A stretch of DNA of 64,000 bases from JALHUB01 sp963719465 (GTDB taxonomy: Bacteria; Chloroflexota; Dehalococcoidia; DSTF01; JALHUB01), in assembly GCA_963719465.1 (NCBI GenBank), contig OY970386.1, positions 1 to 64,000 on the forward strand, read 5' to 3'. Below the pieces are notes generated by a model. That model saw nothing but the letters and a program-made list of their open reading frames with translations, was not told the DNA's origin and made no database searches. Below are positions 45,203 to 55,709 of the stretch, piece after piece (positions within the stretch are counted from its first letter, which is position 1; each line of letters begins with the position of its first letter). The translations under genes were made by a program, and so were the position numbers.

Positions 45203-45547
45203 TCATGCCACGTGGTCCTGTTCCAAAGGCGTGTTGAGATGCGAGGCCAGCTCTCGGGCGTGGTGCTCGCAGTACAGACCGTCGCCGGTGTACTGGTGGA
45301 AGTGCAGGCGGGCGCCTTTCCAGGAAACGCGGTGCGCAACGTCCCAGCCCAGCGGCAGGCGACAGCGTCGGGTGCCGCGTTCTTTGTCGACGTGCGTCAC
45401 GACGCAGGTGGCCCAGCGAGCGCGCAGGCCGTCGCAGTGGGCGTGCTTATGCCAGCCCTTCTCGCCGCCGCAGCTTGGACAGGACTTGCTGTCCTTACTG
45501 ACGAGGGCGTAGTGAATTCCATGGTCACGCTTGGCTGGCTTTCCCAT
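45203..45547 (-). CDS. Cys/His-rich hypothetical protein of 114 residues
   Basis: Read from an ATG at 45547 with AGGAGG seven bases upstream; the frame extends upstream but crosses the tRNA fragment and is not coding there. The sequence opens MGKPAKRDHGIHYALVSKDS and has a CPSCGGEKGWHKHAHC zinc-type cluster plus further Cys and His (CVVTHVD, YCEHHAREL). Likely a zinc-binding protein; no family recognised. It lies just downstream of the first tRNA-Gly half-site and may belong to the mobile region. Confidence 0.65.
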   Translation of the reverse strand: MGKPAKRDHGIHYALVSKDSKSCPSCGGEKGWHKHAHCDGLRARWATCVVTHVDKERGTRRCRLPLGWDVAHRVSWKGARLHFHQYTGDGLYCEHHARELASHLNTPLEQDHVA

Positions 45548-45701
45548 GGCTGCGCCTCCTGCACCGAAGATCACCCTTGCGACCACATAATCGACACTTT
45601 GCTGCGGAGGTTGAGCAGGTGGATCTGCGAGGCGAGCGGTCGGGACGGGGAGCAGTGAGTCGTACGGCGCCAGCGGTCGGAGCGATTCGTCGCGAGGAGT
45701 T

Positions 45702-45830
45702 GGAGCGGGGGACGGGATTCGAACCCGCGACGCCCTGCTTGGAAGAAACGGAGTAACCGACTCAAGTGCAGCCCAAGAACCTAGGCTGACACCGGATCTG
45801 TCGCCGATCTCCCGTCCAGCCACGTCGCCC
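45702..45830 (-). repeat. tRNA-Gly(UCC) 3' half (att-like) plus flank, repeat A copy 1
   Basis: The first 45 bases (45702-45746) on the minus strand read from the anticodon loop (CTTCCAAGCAGG, anticodon TCC) through the T arm (GGGTTCGAATCCC) to an encoded CCA. No 5' half follows. The next 84 bases match those after copy 2 at 47943. Within the 337-base gap from 45548 to 45884 nothing else is recognised. Confidence 0.8.
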
Positions 45831-45884
45831 GCGCTCGACCTCGACCGGTCTCTAGCTGCGTCATCCAGGATATCGATTGCCGCC

Positions 45885-45965
45885 TTACTTCGCGTTCGGC
45901 GCCTTCTTGATCTTCTCCTGCTTAGGCTTCTTGACCTTCTTGCCGCCCTTGTCCTTGCGTGCCAT
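45885..45965 (-). CDS. 26-residue lysine-rich small protein
   Basis: A short ORF with a near-perfect ribosome binding site (AAGGAGGACAGG before the ATG). The peptide starts MARKDKGGKKVKKPKQEK and ends KKAPNAK; about 11 of 26 residues are Lys. It lies 50 bases downstream of typA in the same direction. Strong initiation signal and tight placement argue that it is translated; it could bind nucleic acid or ribosomes. Function unknown. Confidence 0.6.
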   Translation of the reverse strand: MARKDKGGKKVKKPKQEKIKKAPNAK

Positions 45966-46014
45966 CCTGTCCTCCTTCCGCTGTCGTCAGAATAGCAGCA
46001 CAAGCCAGCGCTTT

Positions 46015-47877
46015 CTAGCCCCGCCGCGCGCCCCTCGCCCGCTCGCTTGCCCGCTCGCTTGCCGCGAGCAGCCGCTTTCGCAGTCGCAAGCTCTTCGGCG
46101 TTACCTCCAGCATCTCGTCCTCAGCGATCCACTCCAGCGCCTGCTCAAGCGACATGCGCCGCACCGGCAGCAGTTGTACTGCAATATCCGATGTCGATGA
46201 GCGGATGTTGGTGAGCTTCTTCTCCTTCGTGATGTTGAGGTTGATATCCCTCTCACGCGCGTTCTCCCCAATGATCATCCCCTCGTACACGCGCTCCCCC
46301 GGCTCGACGAAAATCTCCCCGCGCTCCTGCGCCTGCTCCATAGCGTACGCCATCACCGCGCCCGTGCGATCCGCCACCAGCGCGCCGTTCGTGCGATGCT
46401 CGATGTCTCCCTGCCATGGCTTATACCCATCAAACAGGTGGTTCAGTAGACCGGTGCCACGCGTGTCTGTCAGGAACTGGCTGCGGAAGCCGATGAGCCC
46501 CCGCGATGGGATGCGGAACTCCAGCCTTACCCGGCCCGTGCCGTGGTTCACCATGTTCGTCATGCGCCCCTTGCGGATGGCGATCTTCTGCGACACGATA
46601 CCCACGTACTCATCCGGGCAGTCGATCACCAGGTGCTCCATGGGCTCGTGCACCACGCCATCGATTTCGCGTGTTATCACCTGCGGCTTGCTGGCCGACA
46701 GCTCAAACCCTTCGCGCCGCATCGTCTCGATTAAGATCGCCATCTGCAACTCACCGCGGCCCGACACCTTGAAGCTATCCGCCGAGTCGCCCGGCTCGAC
46801 GCGCAGCGCCACGTTCGTGAGCACCTCCCGCTCCAGCCTGTCCTTCAGGTTTCGCAACGTCACGAACCGTCCCTCCTGACCCGCGAAGGGCGACGTGTTC
46901 ATCGAAAACATCATGCTCACGGTCGGCTCGTCGATAATCACACGCGGAAGCGCCCGCGGGTCATCCGCATCAGTGATAGTGTCGCCGATATTCACCTCGT
47001 CGAATCCTGCCAGTTGTACGATCTCCCCCGGCCCGGCCTGGGTCACCTCGACGCGCTCCAACCCCTCAAATGTGTACAGATAGCTTACCCGGGCGCGATC
47101 GATGCTGCCGCCCTCGCGCACAAGCGCCACATCCTGCTTCGCGCGCAGGCGCCCGTTGACGATGCGTCCTACCGCCAGCCGTCCGACAAAATCCGAGTAA
47201 TCGAGATTCAGCACCAGCATCTGCAGGGGCATTGACGGCTGATAGCGCGGTGCCGGAATCGACCGGATGATCTCCTTGAACAGCGGCTCGAGGCGATGGT
47301 CCTGGCCGTCAGGCGTCAGCCGAACAACGCCGCCACGCGCGATCGTGTACAGCACCGGAAAATCGAGTTGGGACTCGTGCGCGTCGAGGTCGATGAAAAG
47401 GTCGTAGATCTCGTCCAGCACTTCCTGCGGCCGCGCGTCCTTCCGGTCGATCTTGTTGATCACGACGATGGGCGGCAGCTCTAGTTCCAGCGCCTTCTTC
47501 AACACGAAGCGCGTCTGCGGCAGCGGCCCTTCACTGGCGTCGACCAGCAGCAGCACGCCGTCCACCATCTTCAGCGTGCGTTCCACCTCGCCCCCGAAGT
47601 CGGCATGTCCGGGCGTATCGACGATGTTGATCTTGTACCGGCCAAACCGCACCGCTGTGTTCTTAGCCAGAATCGTGATCCCCTTCTCGCGTTCCAGGTC
47701 GTTCGAGTCCATCACCCGGTCTACGACCTCTTGGTTCTCGCGGAAGACGCCGGTCTGCCGCAGCATCGCGTCGACCAGCGTAGTCTTGCCGTGGTCGACG
47801 TGGGAGATGATCGCGATGTTGCGGATGTTCTTTCGGACGGTTTCGCCCTTGGTTGGACTGACTTGGGCTGTCCTCAT
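46015..47877 (-). CDS. typA: Translational GTPase TypA/BipA
   Basis: Ribosome-binding GTPase that assists 50S assembly and stress adaptation. Full length at 620 aa: G1 HVDHGKTT (26-33), switch II DTPGHADFGGEVER, NKID (G4), EF-G-like domains, and the TypA-specific C-terminal domain (MAYAMEQAQERGEIFVEPGE, GENARERDINLNITKEKKLTNIRSS). It is placed between two tRNA-Gly half-sites. A core gene in that position is unusual; either the sites flank a chromosomal segment or this is a carried copy. Confidence 0.96.
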   Translation of the reverse strand: MRTAQVSPTKGETVRKNIRNIAIISHVDHGKTTLVDAMLRQTGVFRENQEVVDRVMDSNDLEREKGITILAKNTAVRFGRYKINIVDTPGHADFGGEVERTLKMVDGVLLLVDASEGPLPQTRFVLKKALELELPPIVVINKIDRKDARPQEVLDEIYDLFIDLDAHESQLDFPVLYTIARGGVVRLTPDGQDHRLEPLFKEIIRSIPAPRYQPSMPLQMLVLNLDYSDFVGRLAVGRIVNGRLRAKQDVALVREGGSIDRARVSYLYTFEGLERVEVTQAGPGEIVQLAGFDEVNIGDTITDADDPRALPRVIIDEPTVSMMFSMNTSPFAGQEGRFVTLRNLKDRLEREVLTNVALRVEPGDSADSFKVSGRGELQMAILIETMRREGFELSASKPQVITREIDGVVHEPMEHLVIDCPDEYVGIVSQKIAIRKGRMTNMVNHGTGRVRLEFRIPSRGLIGFRSQFLTDTRGTGLLNHLFDGYKPWQGDIEHRTNGALVADRTGAVMAYAMEQAQERGEIFVEPGERVYEGMIIGENARERDINLNITKEKKLTNIRSSTSDIAVQLLPVRRMSLEQALEWIAEDEMLEVTPKSLRLRKRLLAASERASERARGARRG

Positions 47878-47942
47878 GCTGCTCCATCAAGAAAGCCGGG
47901 CGATTCGCTCGGCTTCGTATCTAGTGTACCATGCGAAAACAG

Positions 47943-48071
47943 TGGAGCGGGGGACGGGATTCGAACCCGCAACGTCCTGCTTGGAAGAAACGGAGTAACC
48001 GACTCAAGTGCAGCCGATAAACCTAGGCTGACGTCGGATCTGCCGCCGATCTCCCGTCCAGCACGTCGCCC
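47943..48071 (-). repeat. tRNA-Gly(UCC) 3' half plus flank, repeat A copy 2
   Basis: 45-nt half-tRNA at 47943-47987, differing from copy 1 at only a few bases, followed by an 84-base flank that matches copy 1 closely (shared AAACGGAGTAACCGACTCAA). It lies 65 bases upstream of typA and 81 bases from the 3' end of the dehydratase-like gene. Confidence 0.8.
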
Positions 48072-48152
48072 GACGCTCAGAATTGAGGGAGGGTGCTCAG
48101 GCAACCCTCCCTCCGTGTTCCCAATCCACTGGCACACTCACCAGCATCCTGC

Positions 48153-49734
48153 CTAGGCTTTCGAACCGTGTCGCTGGTCCGAGTTGGGCCGGCGTCCCAT
48201 GCCGCGCGCGATGTCGGCGGCGAAATTGGCGGCTGTTCCTACAACACCGCGCTGGTGGGGGATGGGGCGCATCGCGTTCGACAGATACGGGCGCTTCTCG
48301 GCGTAAGCCCGCACCTCCTCCAGCGTCACGCCGTAGGCGTCGAGCACGCGCTGCAACTCGCCACGGGCCTTGTCTTTCGCCTCCTGCAGCTTCATCTGCA
48401 CCCGGCTCTTGACCAGCACCTCGCCGTCTCCCGTCGTCTCGATAGGGATAAAGACCGTGTCGGCCAGGTCGCTCACCACCTTCGCCTGGACGCCGTCGCT
48501 GATCGTGCTGGGCATGCAGCCGAAAGGCTTGATGGAGATCATCATGTGGGCCTTGGCGTGTCGCACCATATGTATGTGCTTGGTGACCTCCAAGTGGCCC
48601 TCGCCGGCGATGAGGCGCTTCTCGTAGTACCCTTCGGAGTAGCGGTCGAGCGTGCCCATCGCCGGGAAGCCCTGCGGCTTCATATTCATGATGGCGCGGT
48701 AGAAGGTGTAGAGGATCTCCCCGAAGTGCTTGCCTGCGCGGAGCCCGAACCAGACGAGCCAGGGGTTGGCCGTGCCCATCCCCTGCCGGTCTGACTTGAC
48801 GAAGAGGCGATCCCGCACCTTGAGCTCGTTGAGCCAGATCATGTACTCGAACCAGGCCCCGACCGTGTCCAGCATCACCTCGGCGCCCTCGTCTTCCAGC
48901 CAGTGCAGGAGACGGTGGTTCGACTCGTCTTCCGCGTGCTTGAGGAAGAACTCGCCGGTGACCTTCACCCGTGGCTTGACCCTCAGGTAATCGACCTCGA
49001 TGCGGCCGAGCTTGACCCTGATAGCCGCCATCGTCTTCGATATGGAGAGCCCCTCTCTTGCTGCCACCCGCACCATCTCGCGGGCCTCCGCCAGCGCCTT
49101 GTCGGCGGCGCCGGAGACGACCTCGTATGGCCGGATCTGGCAGGCGAGGTCGCCCAGGAGGTCGGCGGCGATCGCCACCTTGGCGAAACGCCAGAACACC
49201 TTGGGCGTCATCTGCACCCCCGCCGACTCCTGATTGATGTCGAGGCCGTGGGCGATGTCCAGCATCGCGATCCGGAAGTTGGGGAAGCCGGCCGCCTTGA
49301 GCGCTTTGCGCATATCCGCCTCGTACATCCCCATCCGGCAGGGCCCGCAGTCGCTCGCCCAGAGGAGGGCAAAGCGCTCTTCGATCTCGCTGTCTAAGAG
49401 CCCTTCCCGCCGTCGCTCGAATAGGAACCTGAGCAGGGTGCCGATCGTGTAGTAAGTGGGGTTGCACTGCCCACGGTTACAGAACTCCTTGCCGATGGCG
49501 AGCGACTCCTGGTTAGGGGTGGGAAGTCGCTGCGCTTTGTAGCCGAGCCCCTCCAGCACTCCCAGGAGCACCTCCTGGAGAGTGGCGGGGAGCGCGCAAA
49601 AGACGATGGTCGTCTCGGCCTTGTTTATCGGCGTGGTGGGCTCGGCGGGCCGCTTGAAATGGCGTACCTCCGGTCCCTCGACGCCCATCTCCTGGACTAG
49701 GGCGCGTCGGAAGGCCTCAACCTTCGCCTCGATC

Positions 49735-49760
<26 letters not shown>
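48153..49760 (-). CDS. 2-hydroxyacyl-CoA dehydratase-like protein
   Basis: A 535-aa protein related to the iron-sulfur dehydratase/reductase subunits of the HgdB/BcrB type that pair with ATP-driven activases. Cluster-type cysteines are seen in FCNRGQCNPTYYTIG, ASDCGPCRMGMYEADM and KPFGCMPSTIS. The start is a GTG at 49760, overlapping the activase stop by 26 bases. Together the two genes form a conserved module of unknown substrate, seen in anaerobes; no other dehydratase subunit is nearby. Confidence 0.82.
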
Positions 49761-53217
<3,457 letters not shown>

Positions 53218-53492
53218 GATCTACCCGCGATGCCATCCCCCTGAATAGGACGAGCCCCGCCGGCGCAAGACGCTCTGTAGAGTGGCAGCTCGGACCCCGC
53301 GATCTCCAATAATACTAGTTGACATGCCCTCAATCCCGCGACCCTCTGCGAACGCTACCACAGTCCGTGCTAGTGCGACTACCGCCCCCAGCCGTAACGA
53401 GTCGGAGCATCTGCTGGGGAATCGGATGGTTGCCGCGTCGGCAACGCGGAAGGCTGGGATTTGGCCCAGCCTTGCCTCTTGTATGTCAACGC

Positions 53493-53636
53493 TGGAGCGG
53501 GGGACGGGATTCGAACCCGCAACGTCCTGCTTGGAAGGATTATGCCCGCTCCGTCGAATCTATTTTGAGCCCCAAAACGGCCATTTCGGCCCGTCTTAGC
53601 CCTCTGTCTCCAAAACTTCAGGCCCTTTGTCTCCGT
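53493..53636 (-). repeat. tRNA-Gly(UCC) 3' half plus flank, repeat B copy 1
   Basis: 45-nt half-tRNA at 53493-53537, then 99 bases matching those at 55562-55658 (shared CCCCAAAACGGCCATTTCGG). The half-tRNA bases are the same as in copy 2, but the flank differs from that of repeat A. The 275 bases between here and the activase start hold no recognised gene. Confidence 0.8.
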
Positions 53637-53675
53637 CAGATGCCATCGCCAACGTGGCAGCTGATGGCAAGAATT

Positions 53676-54296
53676 CTACGCGGGAGCAACAGTCTCAGCA
53701 AGCGTTGGCGTTGCGGAAAGCCGCTTCAGGCTCATCCGCCCATGCGTGCTGCGGTCACGCCCGGTGTAGTAGTCGCCGTCGAGAGATTGGTCCTCCAAGT
53801 TAACCTCAAGGATTGCGGTGCCGTGGTGAATATGCATGGTCTCGACAGCTGAGTATAGCGGCTCGTTGAGATAGGTGTACGTAAGGAGCGGACGCGGGCA
53901 TTCACGGGTTAGTACAGACGCGGTCTTGCTTGAGGATTTCGAATGTAATCCCTGCAAGCGGATGTTCATCCTCGTCCAAGTTTGCGCGATTGTCAACTCA
54001 ACGTCATGGTTACCATTGTCGTGGGAGGACCAAAGGGTGCCTGACCATCCACCATCGAGTGTGGGCGCTCGTATGTTCAGAAGTCTACGCACCAACGGAA
54101 AGCGCCACGCGTATCTATCAAACCACCAATATAGTAAGAGGAACGCCGGAAAAGGCGTGGGGAGTTCGAGCCACCACCACGCGAAGCCGCCGAGGTTGGC
54201 AACCAAGTGGACGGTATAAACAAAGGGTAGACTCGCGACCGCGAGCACGAATGCTACTGTCCTTCGTTCCCCTGAATCAATGTCGTATGTATGCAT
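53676..54296 (-). CDS. cap15: Cap15-like CBASS effector (two transmembrane helices plus beta-barrel)
   Basis: A 206-aa protein starting at the ATG two bases after the CD-NTase stop. Two transmembrane helices (13-35 and 40-59) precede a beta-barrel (about 78-192) containing PTLDGGWSGTLWSSHD, LTIAQTWTRMNIRLQG, YLNEP, HHGTAILEV and LDGDYYTGRDR with a final GRMSL. This layout matches Cap15, which binds a cyclic nucleotide through the barrel and damages the inner membrane, killing the infected cell. Its fixed place next to a CD-NTase supports the call. Confidence 0.82.
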   Translation of the reverse strand: MHTYDIDSGERRTVAFVLAVASLPFVYTVHLVANLGGFAWWWLELPTPFPAFLLLYWWFDRYAWRFPLVRRLLNIRAPTLDGGWSGTLWSSHDNGNHDVELTIAQTWTRMNIRLQGLHSKSSSKTASVLTRECPRPLLTYTYLNEPLYSAVETMHIHHGTAILEVNLEDQSLDGDYYTGRDRSTHGRMSLKRLSATPTLAETVAPA

Positions 54297-54298
54297 GG

Positions 54299-55189
54299 TC
54301 AGGAGTTCAGCCAAAGGGCATTTAATCCAGCCAGCCAGTTTCTAGCACAATTTGGGGCCCATTCGTCCGGTCCTGCGCCTAGCAGCGGGAGCAAACCGTT
54401 CAGGCACATGAAGTATCTCCAATCGGCTGAGGTTAGATAGTCGTACACCTGCCAGAAGAGCATCTGCCAAGTTGGAGCTATGAACCTCTGGTCTGGAACG
54501 TTGGAGACGGCGCACTCCACACAATAGGACCCGGCGTCTTCCTGGGCGAGATAGCCCAAGTCGATGGCTCGTTCGGTCGCATTCTTGTACATGCGCACAG
54601 CAGGCTTGAAATTAGTGTAGCTCGTTTGGTTCTTCCGGACGCCATTATCGTGGTGCTGCTTGGGAAAGTTGACGATTCGGCGACGCTCCCTCCGCGTCAA
54701 GAAGGCAATGCCATCGTCGGCTATCCATATCGTCTTGTAGACGCGATGGGTGAAGGCTGGCAAAACGTCGGCGGTTATATGCGCATCCGAGTCCTGCCAA
54801 ACCTTCAAGCATTTATTGCCGTCTATCACGTTCGAGGAGCCGAAGGCGGCGAGCAGCGCGGAGTGTACGTCGTTTCGAAAGTCCTCCCACTGGTAGGTGG
54901 CCGGAGGAAGGGAGTTGACATACTGCTGGTCGGCGACGGACAGCTGTGACACGTCAAAATAGAAGGTCTGAGGGCAGTGAACGACAACGTCCACGTCGCT
55001 CTCGCCGCGAATATTGGTGGAGTTTCTATAGGAGCCTTGCAGGAACACGTCGATTCCTCGGGCGTTCAGCTGGGGCCACGCATCGATGGCAGACTTGACG
55101 CTCGCGTAGGTACGCTCTGAGCCGGCGATGGAACCTTGGCCGGTCCAAGAAGCCAGCTGGGTCTCTGGAATCGACACGAAAAGCCTCAT
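54299..55189 (-). CDS. CBASS CD-NTase (cGAS/DncV-like nucleotidyltransferase)
   Basis: Makes a cyclic nucleotide signal when phage is sensed. The 296-aa product opens MRLFVSIPETQLASWTGQGS and has the nucleotidyltransferase signature GSYRNSTNIRGESDVDVVV (Gly52-Ser53; Asp65 and Asp67) and a third Asp141 in ITADVLPAF. The start at 55189 is chosen because an upstream start would overlap the promoter. Only an effector follows; no Cap2/Cap3 or HORMA/TRIP13 genes are present, so this is a minimal type I CBASS. Clade and product cannot be told by eye. Confidence 0.88.
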   Translation of the reverse strand: MRLFVSIPETQLASWTGQGSIAGSERTYASVKSAIDAWPQLNARGIDVFLQGSYRNSTNIRGESDVDVVVHCPQTFYFDVSQLSVADQQYVNSLPPATYQWEDFRNDVHSALLAAFGSSNVIDGNKCLKVWQDSDAHITADVLPAFTHRVYKTIWIADDGIAFLTRRERRRIVNFPKQHHDNGVRKNQTSYTNFKPAVRMYKNATERAIDLGYLAQEDAGSYCVECAVSNVPDQRFIAPTWQMLFWQVYDYLTSADWRYFMCLNGLLPLLGAGPDEWAPNCARNWLAGLNALWLNS

Positions 55190-55238
55190 CCCTGTCGTGC
55201 TTGGTGCCCTGCAGCCTAGGAGACAGAACGCTTGTCTT

Positions 55239-55267
55239 ATTATAGCGACTGTTTGTCCCACAGACAA
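55239..55267 (-). promoter_or_regulatory. CBASS operon promoter
   Basis: TTGTCT, a 17-bp spacer and TATAAT on the minus strand, 50 bases upstream of the CD-NTase start. Confidence 0.65.
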
Positions 55268-55302
55268 TTCTCATGGGGTATGCTGGGGTGTTGATAGCCA
55301 CG

Positions 55303-55515
55303 GCCGATAGTCGGAGGATTGGATGTCTATGGGACGCAAAGGGGGTCGGCCGTACCGATTCGAGGCCAAACGACCGCGTATAATTGCGGTTATGCTGGGT
55401 CTCAGGTTCGAATTTGTTATCTCGCGGGGATGCTTGCGTGAAGGGGTTGACCGAACGAAAGCGGCATGCCCCGGTCGGCGCAGGCGCGCTTGACGATGGC
55501 AACGAACTGCGGTTC
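55303..55515. repeat. Repeat C copy 1 (right boundary of the cargo slot)
   Basis: About 210 bases similar, by eye at roughly three quarters identity, to 57819-58031. Shared blocks include GACCGCGTATAATT, TCTCAGGTTCG and CCCCGGTCGGCGCA. It contains the 3' end of a replication-initiator gene and its downstream region. It begins 36 bases beyond the CBASS promoter. Confidence 0.75.
55417..55515 (-). pseudogene. 3'-terminal fragment of a replication-initiator-like gene
   Basis: Translated on the minus strand it ends FVAIVKRACADRG followed by a GQPLHASIPAR tail and TAA, matching the C-terminus of the complete gene at 57934-58671 (FVAIVKRACADRG, GQPFHATIPAR). All upstream coding sequence is missing; the fragment abuts the half-tRNA at 55517. 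This is a scar of a second, related element. Confidence 0.8.
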
Positions 55516-55516
55516 G

Positions 55517-55658
55517 TGGAGCGGGGGACGGGATTCGAACCCGCAACGTCCTGCTTGGAAGGATTATGCCCGCCCCGTTGAATCTATTTGAGCCCCAAAA
55601 CGGCCATTTCGGCCCGCCTTAGCCCCCTGCCTCCAAAGGCCGGAGCCCTTTGTCTCCG
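55517..55658 (-). repeat. tRNA-Gly(UCC) 3' half plus flank, repeat B copy 2
   Basis: 45-nt half-tRNA at 55517-55561 and a 97-base flank matching 53538-53636, ending at the shared CCCTTTGTCTCCG. It marks the left end of unit 4. The 51 bases from here to the next stop codon hold nothing recognised. Confidence 0.8.
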
Positions 55659-55709
55659 AATTAGGGTAGCAGAGAATGGCGTCGGCGGGAAGCCGGTTGC
55701 CTGGGTCTG

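Larger units (their letters stand above)
53493..55516. mobile_element. Unit 3: att-bounded remnant element carrying CBASS
   Basis: From the half-tRNA at 53493 to the next one at 55517. Contents: repeat B (53493-53636), the CBASS pair, the CBASS promoter, then repeat C with the last 33 codons of a replication-initiator gene, cut off exactly at the next half-tRNA. The same ends, with other cargo, recur in the next unit. No recombinase is inside, so it is a remnant or a passenger. Confidence 0.6.

Noticed and set aside
45702..45746. Complete tRNA gene or tmRNA 3' end
   Set aside because: T arm, acceptor 3' strand and CCA are present, but no D arm or 5' acceptor follows in any copy. The CTTCCAA anticodon loop identifies tRNA-Gly(UCC), not tmRNA.
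53282..53599. Short ORFs ending in peptides such as ERGTGFEPATSCLE at the four half-tRNA sites
   Set aside because: This peptide is simply the translation of the tRNA-Gly 3' half and is a known type of spurious annotation.
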